From assembly GCF_017308015.1 (NCBI RefSeq), contig NZ_JAFKFW010000025.1:1-64000 (forward strand): a stretch of DNA of 64,000 nucleotides, given 5' to 3'. Shown in pieces: positions 52,376-62,730 of the stretch. The DNA comes from Allobosea sp. Lineage in GTDB: Bacteria > Pseudomonadota > Alphaproteobacteria > Rhizobiales > Beijerinckiaceae. A model generated the notes under the pieces. The model was not told where the DNA came from, searched no databases, and was given only the letters and a program-made list of their open reading frames with translations. Position 1 is the stretch's first letter, and every line of letters starts with the position of its first letter. The position numbers were made by a program, and so were the translations under genes.

Positions 52376-53164
52376 TCACGGTGCCGGGAAGAGCTCATCC
52401 GTATAGCCGGCAAGCCGGTACGCAACCAGGCCGACCCATTCCTTGAACCCGTTATCGGCAATTTCGAGCGCGCGCGGCGCGCGGCTGTAAGGCCGAATGA
52501 AGTCGCCCGGCTCACCGCTCGACCAGAAATCGACCGGAAAGGCCTCGACCACGAACCCCGCCTTGCGGAACACGCCCATCGAGCGCGGCATGTGCCAGGC
52601 CGAGGTGACCAGAAGCCAGCGCTCGCCGGGTTTGGGGTCGACGAGCCTGCGGGTGAAGGCGGCGTTCTCGCGCGTATTGCGCGACTTGTCCTCCAGGATA
52701 AGCCGGGCGGGGTCGAGCCCGAGCCCTTCGAACAACAGCTTTGCGCCGTCCGCTTCGGTCACGGTCGCTTCCGAGATCAGGTTGGCGGCCCCGCCGGTGA
52801 AGACGACCTTCGCCTGCGGATGCAGCCGCGCCAGTTCGACCGCCTTGGTCATGCGCGCCGCCGAAGAATTCATCGCGACATCGCCGCGCGCCATCCCGAT
52901 CGCGCCGCCGAGCACGACGATCCCGGTGACCGGCGTCTTGCGAGCATCCTGCTGCGGGAAACGATCCTCCAACGGCCGCAACACGGCGCGCGGCAACGGG
53001 CTGAACGCCATCAGCCCAAGCGCGGTGAGCGCGATCAGTCCAATCCAGCGCGCCGGCCGGGCAAAGCGTGTGAAGGCGAGCAGCCCCGCGAGGCCCGCTA
53101 GCAGGATGGCGAAATTGACGGGCGACAGGACGAACCAGACGACCTTGGACAGAATGAAGAACAT
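52376..53164 (-). CDS. YdcF/DUF218-family membrane protein
   Basis: 262 residues from ATG at 53162-53164. Two N-terminal membrane segments (about 10-27 and 37-55), then the DUF218 domain: IVVLGGA, AVELARLHPQAKVVFTGG, GLDPARLILEDKSRNTRENA and LLVTSAWHMPRS. Related proteins act in cell-envelope glycan or vancomycin-type resistance (SanA/ElyC). Convergent with DUF3253. Confidence 0.88.
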   Translation of the reverse strand: MFFILSKVVWFVLSPVNFAILLAGLAGLLAFTRFARPARWIGLIALTALGLMAFSPLPRAVLRPLEDRFPQQDARKTPVTGIVVLGGAIGMARGDVAMNSSAARMTKAVELARLHPQAKVVFTGGAANLISEATVTEADGAKLLFEGLGLDPARLILEDKSRNTRENAAFTRRLVDPKPGERWLLVTSAWHMPRSMGVFRKAGFVVEAFPVDFWSSGEPGDFIRPYSRAPRALEIADNGFKEWVGLVAYRLAGYTDELFPAP

Positions 53165-53460
53165 CGAGGACCCGGATGGAGGACAGATCGATCCAGTCCT
53201 AACCGCAAATGCTGACGGCTTTCTGAAAGCAGAAATCGGCACGGCCGCTTAAAAGCTTCCAGGCCTTCATCCCGAGGGCTTGGCACGCTTCCTCGCAATG
53301 ACGGCAAGAAGCACCTCCCCCTGAGAATGGTGCGGGGTCCCGGATGAAGTGCCGCGGAAATCCGGGATGGCCCGGGCATGTCGACCCCGGACTTCCCTCT
53401 CGAGTCACGGACTAACTCGCAGACAGTCTCTTGTGATCAGGGCGGCAAGGCGAACTCGGT
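53165..53460. other. Intergenic region with dispersed repeat
   Basis: Repeat copy 4 occupies about 53266-53405; no gene supported. Confidence 0.5.
53266..53405. repeat. Dispersed GTCAT/ATGAC palindromic element (copy 4)
   Basis: TTCATCCCGAGGGC...TTCCTCGCAATGACGG, then a run of CCGGG half-sites (GGGGTCCCGGATG, CCGGGATGG, CCGGACTTCCC). The end is near 53405. Confidence 0.55.
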
Positions 53461-53967
53461 TCAGCGGATGATCTGCGGCGGCGATTGCGGGCGCCGTCCG
53501 CCGGCCCGCGGCAGGGCCTTCGCAAGCTCGATCGCCCGCCCGGCGACCTCGCGCAACTCGCAGCCTGCCTGCCGCCCCGCCTGCAGAGCCTCGCGCTGAG
53601 TTGCGCCGTAGAAGGCGCATTTCTGCGTGACATAGCTTTCCCAGGCGAGCTGCAGGGCTGCGAGCCTGCTGCGCTGGCCGGCATCGAGCCCTCGGCCCGC
53701 AACCTGCAGAGCAAGGGTCAGGCGCTCTCGCCACGCCGCTTCCTCGCGCCGGGCACAGGCCGCCTCGGCGCTGCGCGGATCGTTGCTGGCCGCACGCACG
53801 CATGCCACCGCGACTGCGCCGATACAGGCCGATTGCGAGGCACCCGCATCGCGCAGGCAGCCGGAGAGCGCCGCGAGATCGGTCCGCAGCGTCGGCGAGG
53901 TCTGTGCAACCGCCGGCGCGGTCGCAGCGAGGCTGCACAGGAGCAGGATCGTCCGAAAAGCGCTCAT
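53461..53967 (-). CDS. LprI-like (DUF1311) secreted protein
   Basis: 168 residues from ATG at 53965-53967. Signal peptide cleaved after AVAQ. Cys-rich helical protein with AWESYVTQKCAF, GRQAGCELREVAGRAIEL resembling lysozyme-inhibitor LprI/DUF1311 proteins. Two GH25 lysozymes are 9 kb away, but no link is implied. Function inferred. Confidence 0.7.
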   Translation of the reverse strand: MSAFRTILLLCSLAATAPAVAQTSPTLRTDLAALSGCLRDAGASQSACIGAVAVACVRAASNDPRSAEAACARREEAAWRERLTLALQVAGRGLDAGQRSRLAALQLAWESYVTQKCAFYGATQREALQAGRQAGCELREVAGRAIELAKALPRAGGRRPQSPPQIIR

Positions 53968-54017
53968 ACCGCCATCATGCCAGCGGCAGCGCATCGATCA
54001 AGAGTGTCGTTGCGACC

Positions 54018-54638
54018 TCACGTGATCGGCAACGGCAGCGCCGCCTGCGCCGCCGACCGGGCGAAGAGCGTTTCATACCATCGCTCGGCACGCGGCCGCG
54101 CGATCCGCTCCACCGGCATGTTGAGCCAGCGATGCACGCCGCACCCCACCGCGATATCCGCCATGCCGAAGCGCTCGCCGGCCAGGAAGGGGCGATCCGC
54201 CAACTGCGCCTCGAGGATCGTCATCAGCGTCTCGGCCCGGCCGATCCCATCAGCGATCGCCTTCGGATCGGTGAAGGCCGGCACCTTGCGCACCACGCCC
54301 CAGAGCACCGGCGCCAGTGCGGGCTGCAACTCCGACTGCATCCAGTCGATCCAGCGATCGGCCAGCACGCGCCGGGCCGGGTCCTCCTCCCAGAGCACGC
54401 CCGAGGCATAGCGGGCGGCGAGATAGCGCAGGATGCTGCTCGACTCCCAGAGGACGAGTTCCCCGTCGCGCAGCACCGGAATCTGCCGGTTCGGATTCAT
54501 CGCCGCGAACTCGGGCGTATCGAGCCCTCCGAACGGCCCGCCGACATCGATCCGCTCGAAGGCCTGCCCGGCTTCGCCCGCGGCCCAGACCACCTTCTGG
54601 ACGTTGATCGAGCTCAACCGTCCCCAGATCGTCAGCAT
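54018..54638 (-). CDS. Glutathione S-transferase-family protein
   Basis: 206 residues. N-terminal thioredoxin-like domain (MLTIWGRLSSINVQKVVWAA, NPNRQIPVLRDGE, ESSSILRYLA) and helical C-terminal domain (AGERFGMADIAVG). The Ser in the LSSINVQK loop is in the position of the catalytic residue in many bacterial GSTs. Substrate unknown. Upstream of pccA on the same strand by about 48 bp. Confidence 0.9.
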   Translation of the reverse strand: MLTIWGRLSSINVQKVVWAAGEAGQAFERIDVGGPFGGLDTPEFAAMNPNRQIPVLRDGELVLWESSSILRYLAARYASGVLWEEDPARRVLADRWIDWMQSELQPALAPVLWGVVRKVPAFTDPKAIADGIGRAETLMTILEAQLADRPFLAGERFGMADIAVGCGVHRWLNMPVERIARPRAERWYETLFARSAAQAALPLPIT

Positions 54639-54686
54639 GTCAGATTCCTCAATCGCTTCGCCCCGCCAGATGACCGGGCGATATCC

Positions 54687-56687
<2,001 letters not shown>

Positions 56688-56845
56688 GCGCGGCCACTCC
56701 CGGCTTCAGACCAGACTGCAATAGCCGGGGTCTATGGGATGCCGCAACTGCCGTCCACCGATGCGAAAGTCGGCTATCGGCCAAGCCGTTGTGCAAGGAT
56801 GCACAGGTCCGGGTGCCGCGTCGTTGGCGGGAGCGCTGCCTAACG

Positions 56846-56940
56846 CCGTCATGCCCGGGCCTGACCCGGACATGTCTCGCAGGAAGGGGCTCCCTCTTCC
56901 GGCCTGATATTCTCGGATCAAACCCGAGAATGGCTCTGGG
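56846..56940. repeat. Dispersed GTCAT/ATGAC palindromic element (copy 5)
   Basis: GCCGTCATGCCCGGGCC with CCCGGACATG, and a second TCTCGGATC/CCCGAGAATGG pair. It lies in the intergenic region between pccA and the gene at 56942. Confidence 0.6.
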
Positions 56941-56941
56941 C

Positions 56942-57394
56942 TCAGCTGGCGAGCAGGACGACGCGGGGGGCAGCGCCGACACCGCCCCGGACCACGTCCT
57001 TCGCAGCGCCCTTGGCAAAGGCGAAGGCCAGCAAGGTCTCGTCGCAATGCTCGGCTTCGCGGGCGATCTCGTTGGCGATGCGTTGGGCGGTCGCGGTCGG
57101 CCCCTCGCCGGCCGAAAGCGTCGTGACCAGCCAATGCGCCTTGTCGCGGTCGATCACGCCGGTCGGGCGGTTCTCCCAGACGGCGAAATCGACGACCAGC
57201 GCGACAAGGTAATCCGCATATGCTTTGCAGCTTTGCTGCACGGCGCGATCGAGCGCGACCAGAACATCGACGATATCCCGCGTGATGACGATATCATTCA
57301 AGATGTTGCGCTGAAGCATCTTGACGTCTTCTTCGTCGATCGCACGACGATCCATCACGCGATCGACGAATTCACAAAGCTCATGATCCATCAT
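56942..57394 (-). CDS. Hypothetical protein
   Basis: 150 residues from ATG at 57392-57394 (MMDHELCEF). A helix-rich start with DEEDVKMLQRNILND and HCDETLLAFAFAKGAAKD. Family not recognised. It overlaps repeat copy 5 at its 3' end and stands upstream of pccA on the same strand, about 255 bp away. Confidence 0.6.
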   Translation of the reverse strand: MMDHELCEFVDRVMDRRAIDEEDVKMLQRNILNDIVITRDIVDVLVALDRAVQQSCKAYADYLVALVVDFAVWENRPTGVIDRDKAHWLVTTLSAGEGPTATAQRIANEIAREAEHCDETLLAFAFAKGAAKDVVRGGVGAAPRVVLLAS

Positions 57395-57772
57395 GCTCGA
57401 ACCCCTGTCCGGCGTTGTTTTGTGCCGGTACGTCCCTGCTGTGGGAACACCATGCACCCCGCCTCGGCATCAGGTGGTTAACGCGCAAATCTGAACGGAT
57501 ATTCAGGTTAAACGGAACTGAGTCGTCTTGGTTGCGAGGATGTTACTGCGCTGGGCGCAGGCGCAGTCGGGCGATCGATAGCGTCCGGCCAGAACGGCCT
57601 TTGTCATTCCGGGGCTTCGCGTCGCGAAGAACCCGCAGCCCACGACCGGGTCTCCCGTTCGCAGCCGAACACCGAATGCTTCACCCAGTCGTGGCTTCGA
57701 ACTCGCACCGTTGGCGCGTTCCGGAGTGACGAAGGCTACGCCGCGAAACAATGCGGTCGGCTATAAACAGCT
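57395..57772. other. Intergenic region with dispersed repeat
   Basis: Holds repeat copy 6 (57603-57731). The remainder, including a CTGCGC/GCGCAG hairpin near 57550, has no gene. Confidence 0.5.
57603..57731. repeat. Dispersed GTCAT/ATGAC palindromic element (copy 6)
   Basis: GTCATTCCGGGGCTTCGC/GCGAAGAACCCG at the start, ending CGTTCCGGAGTGACGAAGG. The first stem (GGGCTTCGCG/CGCGAAGAACCC) is perfect apart from one base. Confidence 0.65.
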
Positions 57773-58450
57773 CTATGCTGTCACGGCCTTGGGCAATCCG
57801 AGCGCCGCCGGCAGCTCCGGGAATTCACGCAGGACATGCCTGGCGCCCAGCGAGACGAGCTTCTCGACTGGCTGGAAACCCCAGGATACGGCGACGGGCA
57901 CCGCTCCGGCAGCCACTGCCATCTCGATATCGAAGGAGCTGTCGCCGACCATCGCCGTGCGTTCCGGCGCCGCTCCGGTCTCCACCATCGCCCGCTGGAT
58001 CATGCCGGGATGCGGCTTCGACGGCGCATCGTCCGCCGACTGCACCGTGTCGAACAAGCCCTGCCAGCCATGCCGTGCAACGATGAACTCGGCGCCCTTG
58101 CGCGACTTGCCGGTAGCGATGCCGAGCTTCAGCCCGGTATGGCGCCTCAACTCGGCCAACGTCTCGGCGACGCCGGCGAAGAGGGGCTCGTCCAGCGAGG
58201 GATCGCTCTCGGCCCGCAGTCGCATCGTACCGAAGACCTGGCGATAGGTCTCGGTCAGCATATCGTCGGGCTCGGCGAGTCCGGCGAGCTGCGCCATCGC
58301 GACATCCAGAGTCAGCCCGACAATGCCGAGACCGGCCTCGCGCCCCGGATGAACCCGGCCGCAGCGCCTGAAGGTCTCATACTGCGCTTCGAGGATGATC
58401 GCCTCGGAATTGATCAGGGTGCCGTCGAGATCGAAGATGATGAGGTCCAT
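57773..58450 (-). CDS. HAD-superfamily phosphatase (phosphoglycolate phosphatase-like)
   Basis: 225 residues. Motif I DLDGTLINS, motif II ATGKSRKG, motif III KPHPGM and motif IV GDSSFDIEM are all present, with the alpha-helical cap of the HAD-IA type. The substrate is a small phosphoester, not deducible here. Start ATG at 58448-58450. Stops 41 bp before repeat copy 6. Confidence 0.9.
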   Translation of the reverse strand: MDLIIFDLDGTLINSEAIILEAQYETFRRCGRVHPGREAGLGIVGLTLDVAMAQLAGLAEPDDMLTETYRQVFGTMRLRAESDPSLDEPLFAGVAETLAELRRHTGLKLGIATGKSRKGAEFIVARHGWQGLFDTVQSADDAPSKPHPGMIQRAMVETGAAPERTAMVGDSSFDIEMAVAAGAVPVAVSWGFQPVEKLVSLGARHVLREFPELPAALGLPKAVTA

Positions 58451-58524
58451 ACCGGCGATCTAGCCCGGATCGCCCCGGCGATCCACTGCAACCCCGGCAT
58501 GGCATCATCCCGCTCGCAGACGTC

Positions 58525-59025
58525 TCAACTCCTGGCCTCGCGGGCGCAGGTATCGACCGCCTTGCGCAGATCCGCACCGTCGAGCCCCTTGGCGCGCGCC
58601 TCCTTGCGGCATTCCGAGCGCTGGGCGAGGTCCGGGCGCTTGCCGTTGAAGCAGGCAGTCAACGCCGCGATCCGTTCCGAGCCCTGCAGCTTGCGCCCGT
58701 CGGCCTCTTCCTTGCAGGCCGCCCGCGCCGCAGCCGCCGTCGGCTTGCCGTCACGCGTGAGGCCGTCCCGGGCATAGAGCTGCACGCCCGGAAACTTGCC
58801 CTGCATGCAGATGCGCATCGCGGCGCGCAAGTCGTCACCCGCAAGTGCGATATTCTCGGAAACGCAGTCCTGCCGGGCTTTCGCCCGCTCCGCCCGCGGG
58901 ATCGGCTCATCCGCCGACGCCGCCCCGACTGTTTGGGCAGGCGTTTTTGCCGGCGTGGCATTCTGTGCCTGGGCGGCCCCGCCAAAGCCGAGAACGAAAG
59001 CGGCAACGATCACAAAAGAACGCAT
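58525..59025 (-). CDS. PsiF-like repeat secreted protein
   Basis: 166 residues from ATG at 59023-59025. Signal peptide (cleavage after AQA). Three PsiF-like repeats with paired cysteines: DCVSENIALAGDDLRAAMRICM, ACKEEADGRKLQGSERIAALTAC and ECRKEARAKGLDGADLRKAVDTC. PsiF repeats are known from phosphate-starvation-induced genes in enteric bacteria; induction here is only inferred. Divergent from nothing, stands alone. Confidence 0.78.
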   Translation of the reverse strand: MRSFVIVAAFVLGFGGAAQAQNATPAKTPAQTVGAASADEPIPRAERAKARQDCVSENIALAGDDLRAAMRICMQGKFPGVQLYARDGLTRDGKPTAAAARAACKEEADGRKLQGSERIAALTACFNGKRPDLAQRSECRKEARAKGLDGADLRKAVDTCAREARS

Positions 59026-59129
59026 GGTCAGCCCCTCCGGTGACAAGAACATAATTAGAACAGAAAGCGTTTTGTTCCGCAACTGTTCTCTTACGTTTCG
59101 TCACCTCCAAAGGAGAGGCGAGAGCCGCG

Positions 59130-60383
59130 TCACTCGTCCGGCGCTTCGACGATCGGGTCGTAGGGCGCGTCGTCGAAGCCGAGCAGGTTCCAGCTCTGGC
59201 GCATATGCGGCGGCAGCGGCGCGCTGACGTCGATCGTGCCCTTGCCGCGCGGATGGGGCAGCACGATCCGCCGCGCCAGCAGGTGCAGCTTGTTCTGGAT
59301 GCCGCCGGGCAGCTCCCAGTTCTGGATGTTGAAATATTTGGGATCGCCGATGATCGGGTGGCCGATATGAGTGGTATGGGCGCGCAACTGATGCGTACGG
59401 CCCGTCACCGGCTTCAGCGAGAGCCAGGCGAGCTTCTGCGCCGCGGTCTCGACCACGGCGTAATAGGTCACGGCATGCATCGCGCCGTCCTCGCCATGCT
59501 TGGCGACGGCCATGCGCTGGTCGCCGTCATAAGCCTCCTCGCGGGCGAGATAGGTCGAGATCCGGCCCTGGCGCACGCGCGGCACGCCGACGACCAGCGC
59601 CCAGTAGACCTTGCGGGCCGACCGCGAGCGGAAGGTCTTGGCCAGCGTCGCCGCCGCAAAGCGCGACTTTGCGATGACGAGGCAGCCGGCCGTATCCTTG
59701 TCGAGCCGGTGGACGAGGCGCGGCTTCTGCCCGTCCTTGGCCGTCAGGGCCTCCAGCATCTGGTCCACATGGCGCGTCGTGCCGGAACCACCCTGCACGG
59801 CCAAGCCCGCCGGCTTGTTGAGGACCAGGACGTCGTCGTCCTCATAGAGCGTGATCGAGCGCAGGAAGCCGACCGTGTCCGCATCGGCCTTGGCCGAGCG
59901 CGGCCGCTCGGCCTGCTCCTCCAGCCGGAGCGGTGGGATACGCACGGTCTGCCCCTCGGTGAGCCGGTCCTTGCTGTCGGCGCGCTTGCCGTCGACGCGC
60001 AACTCGCCCTTCCGGACGATGCGCTGGATATGGCTGAAGGAGAGCTGCGGGAAGCGCGCCTCGAGGAAGCGGTCGATCCGCATCTCGTTCTCGTCCGGCG
60101 TCACCACGAGCTGCTGCACGCCTGTCGAGAGCACCTGCGCCGTCTCGGCCTTCACCTGCGCGCGGGTCGGCTTGGGAGCCTCTTCCGCCGGACGTGGGCG
60201 GGCAGGGCGCTGCACACGCTCCTCGCCGCCGGCCGGACGCGCCGCGGCACGACGCCGGGCATCGTGGCTCGGCCGCTTGCCGCGCGGAGCGCCAGCGGAT
60301 GGCGGCTTGCCGCCGCGCGAGGGGCCGCCAGAGCCCTTGTTTCCGGCGCCCTTGCCGCCGGGGCCTTTGCCGCCCGTCTTCAT
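59130..60383 (-). CDS. RluC-type RNA pseudouridine synthase with Lys/Gly-rich N-terminus
   Basis: 417 residues. The first 95 residues are a low-complexity GGKG/Arg/Pro-rich extension (GGKGPGGKGAGN). Then an S4 RNA-binding domain (ELRVDGKRADSKDRLTEGQ) and the RluA-family catalytic domain with the Asp in VHRLDKDTAG. The family isomerises uridines in 23S rRNA. Its stop (59130) and start (60383) are firm; the start overlaps the crcB stop at 60380-60383. Site of modification unknown. Confidence 0.87.
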   Translation of the reverse strand: MKTGGKGPGGKGAGNKGSGGPSRGGKPPSAGAPRGKRPSHDARRRAAARPAGGEERVQRPARPRPAEEAPKPTRAQVKAETAQVLSTGVQQLVVTPDENEMRIDRFLEARFPQLSFSHIQRIVRKGELRVDGKRADSKDRLTEGQTVRIPPLRLEEQAERPRSAKADADTVGFLRSITLYEDDDVLVLNKPAGLAVQGGSGTTRHVDQMLEALTAKDGQKPRLVHRLDKDTAGCLVIAKSRFAAATLAKTFRSRSARKVYWALVVGVPRVRQGRISTYLAREEAYDGDQRMAVAKHGEDGAMHAVTYYAVVETAAQKLAWLSLKPVTGRTHQLRAHTTHIGHPIIGDPKYFNIQNWELPGGIQNKLHLLARRIVLPHPRGKGTIDVSAPLPPHMRQSWNLLGFDDAPYDPIVEAPDE

Positions 60384-60763
60384 GACATGCTCCGCATCAT
60401 TGCGAGGCCACCGACCAGCGCCGCCAGCGACAGCACGACCGAGCCGATCACATAGGTGGCCGCCAGCATCGTCTCGCCCCGCTCCCAGAGCAGGACGGCG
60501 TCGAGCGAGAAGGCCGAAAAAGTGGTGAACCCACCGAGAATGCCCGTCGCCAGGAAGAGGCGCAGGCCCTGTGGCACGCCCTCGCCCGCGCGGAAGGCGA
60601 ACCAGCCGGCGACCAGCCCCATCAGGGCCGAGCCGATGATGTTGATGGCCATGGTCCCATAGGGGAAGCTCATGCCCAACCAGCGCGGCGACACCATATT
60701 GATGCCGTGGCGCAGGGCGCCGCCGATGCCGGCGCCTACAAAAACAAAAGCGGTGGAGATCAT
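60380..60763 (-). CDS. crcB: Fluoride ion exporter CrcB/Fluc
   Basis: 127 residues. Four membrane segments and the Fluc signature GTMAINIIGSALMG and GGFTTFSAFSLD, where the Asn and the Phe box line the fluoride pore. Start ATG at 60761-60763; earlier in-frame codons to 60820 would add hydrophilic residues. The stop overlaps the start of the pseudouridine synthase gene (ATGA). No fluoride riboswitch is recognised upstream. Confidence 0.92.
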   Translation of the reverse strand: MISTAFVFVGAGIGGALRHGINMVSPRWLGMSFPYGTMAINIIGSALMGLVAGWFAFRAGEGVPQGLRLFLATGILGGFTTFSAFSLDAVLLWERGETMLAATYVIGSVVLSLAALVGGLAMMRSMS

Positions 60764-60888
60764 CGCTGTGGAATAGAGTGCACTGGCGCCTTGCACAAAC
60801 GAAATCCGCCGCAATTGCACGGCTCGCTGCAGCCGGACAGGAAGCCCGGCATCAGGACAGACCAGCCGGAACGAGGGGAATGGCAGGG

Positions 60889-61233
60889 ATGCATCTTCAG
60901 GTTCGGATCGGCGGCGCGGGGCTGCTTGCCGCCATGGTGACCCTCGGCTCTGCGGCCGCCTTCGCCCAGCAGCGCGGCGGCACCGACTGGCCGACGGAGA
61001 AATGCAATCGCTACAAGAAGGCCTATGACCAGTCGATCGCGCGCCTGGGCAAGAGAGGCCTCGGCCCGGAGTTTCTCGCCAGCCACGACGCCTTCCTCGC
61101 TTCGAACTGCCAGGCCCGCGCCGAGGTCTGCGCCCGCAGCAAGGAGGAGCTCGATCTGGCCAACCGGCTCGTGGTGATGGCGATGAACAGCGGCATGGCG
61201 AGCACCTTCCTGCCGTTCAACTGCCGCAGCTGA
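60889..61233 (+). CDS. Small secreted protein of unknown function
   Basis: 114 residues from ATG at 60889 (GAGGGG ten bases upstream). Signal peptide to FAQQ. Mature part has three cysteines (KCNRYKK, SNCQARAEVC, FNCRS) and several helices. Family not recognised; an ATG at 60880 would give an SD too close. Convergent with the rarA group. Confidence 0.65.
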   Translation: MHLQVRIGGAGLLAAMVTLGSAAAFAQQRGGTDWPTEKCNRYKKAYDQSIARLGKRGLGPEFLASHDAFLASNCQARAEVCARSKEELDLANRLVVMAMNSGMASTFLPFNCRS

Positions 61234-61240
61234 GCGAGGC

Positions 61241-61420
61241 TTACGCGTCGTCGCGTCTCCTCAGGCGCGGATGCACATAGAGCTCGAAGGCAATGGTCAG
61301 CACGATGAAGACCAGTGCGATGGCAAAGGCCACGACCCAGTAGGAGACATCGTCCTTCGAGACGAACCAGCCCGCGATAACCGAGGGCACGATCATGAAC
61401 AGGCGCGCCAGCAAAAACAT
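61241..61420 (-). CDS. Small membrane protein
   Basis: 59 residues from ATG at 61418-61420. Two membrane segments (about 3-20 and 29-48), basic end RLRRRDDA. It starts two bases after the rarA stop on the same strand, so it is translated in the htrA-rarA operon. Function unknown. Confidence 0.6.
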   Translation of the reverse strand: MFLLARLFMIVPSVIAGWFVSKDDVSYWVVAFAIALVFIVLTIAFELYVHPRLRRRDDA

Positions 61421-61422
61421 CC

Positions 61423-62730
61423 CTACTCTCCCCGCTCCTGCCGGAGCCGCTCCCAATATTCCAGCCGCTTGCGGATCTCGCGCTCGAAGCCCCGCTCGGG
61501 CGGGTCGTAGAAGCGCTGCCGGCCGAGCGCATCCGGCCAGTAGTTCTGGCCGGAGAAGGCGTCGGGCTGGTCGTGGTCATAAGCGTAGTCGGCGCCGTAA
61601 CCCTCCTCGCGCATCAGCTTGGTCGGTGCGTTGAGGATGGTCTTGGGCGGCGTCAGGGAGCCTCGCTCCTTCGCCACCCGCACCGCCGCCTTGTAGGCGG
61701 TATAGGCCGCGTTCGATTTGGGCGCGGTCGCCAGATAGATCACGCAGTTGGCGAGCGCGAGTTCGCCCTCGGGTGTGCCGAGCTGCTCATAGGTCTGCGC
61801 CGCTGCCCGCGCGTGCAGCAGGGCCTGCGGATCGGCGAGTCCGATATCCTCGACCGCCATACGGACCAGGCGACGCGCCAGGAAGCGCGGATCCTCGCCG
61901 GCATCGAGCATGCGCGCGAAATAGTAGAGCGCCGCATCCGGGTCGGAGCCGCGGATCGTCTTGTGGAGGGCGGAAATCAGGTTGTAGTGGCCGTCCTGGG
62001 CCTTGTCGTAGATCGGCGCGCGGCGCTGGATCACCTCGGACAAGCCGTGCTCGTCGAGAAGCTCGCCAGGCTTAGCCGCCCGCCAGATCTCCTCGGCCAG
62101 GGTCAGCACCGCCCGCCCGTCGCCATCGGCGAAACGCGCGAGCGTGAGGCGTGCCTCAGGCGTCAATGGCAGTTCACGCCCCTCCAGAACCTCGGCCCGG
62201 CCGAGCAGGAAGAGCAGCGAGCCCTCGTCCAGCGACTTGAAGGTCAATACGCGCGCCCGCGACAGCAGCGCGGCATTCAGTGCAAAGGATGGATTCTCGG
62301 TCGTCGCCCCGACCAGCGTGATCGTGCCGTCTTCCATGACGGGCAGAAAGGCATCGAGCTGGGCCCGGTTGAAGCGATGGATCTCGTCGACGAAGAGCAG
62401 CGTGCCGCGGCCGCCGAGCCTGCGTCCGCGGGCCGCCTCGAATACCTTCTTGAGATCGGCGACGCCGGAGAAGATGGCGCTGATCTGCTCAAAGCCGAGA
62501 TCGACCAGCCCGGCAAGCAGCCGGGCCACGGTCGTCTTGCCGGTGCCCGGCGGTCCCCAGAAGATCAGGCTGCCGATCGTGCCCGACGCGACAAGCCGCG
62601 TCAGCGCGCCGTCCGGCCCGGTCAGGTGCTCCTGGCCGGCGACCTCGGCCAGCGTCGTCGGCCGCAGGCGATCGGCCAGCGGTCGCGGACCGGACTTATC
62701 CAGCCCCGAAGCTGCGAACAGGTCGCTCAC
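61423..62730 (-). CDS. rarA: Replication-associated recombination protein A
   Basis: 435 residues, AAA+ ATPase of the RarA/MgsA/WRNIP1 family. Walker A GPPGTGKTT, Walker B LFVDEIHRFN, sensor 1 GATTENPSF, and the C-terminal domain with DQPDAFSGQNYWPD. It acts at stalled replication forks. The ATG overlaps the stop of the HtrA-like gene (62727-62730) and the 59-residue gene follows. Confidence 0.95.
   Translation of the reverse strand: MSDLFAASGLDKSGPRPLADRLRPTTLAEVAGQEHLTGPDGALTRLVASGTIGSLIFWGPPGTGKTTVARLLAGLVDLGFEQISAIFSGVADLKKVFEAARGRRLGGRGTLLFVDEIHRFNRAQLDAFLPVMEDGTITLVGATTENPSFALNAALLSRARVLTFKSLDEGSLLFLLGRAEVLEGRELPLTPEARLTLARFADGDGRAVLTLAEEIWRAAKPGELLDEHGLSEVIQRRAPIYDKAQDGHYNLISALHKTIRGSDPDAALYYFARMLDAGEDPRFLARRLVRMAVEDIGLADPQALLHARAAAQTYEQLGTPEGELALANCVIYLATAPKSNAAYTAYKAAVRVAKERGSLTPPKTILNAPTKLMREEGYGADYAYDHDQPDAFSGQNYWPDALGRQRFYDPPERGFEREIRKRLEYWERLRQERGE

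Noticed and set aside
60764-60888. Fluoride riboswitch before crcB
   Set aside because: No crcB-motif-like pseudoknot is recognisable in the short upstream region.
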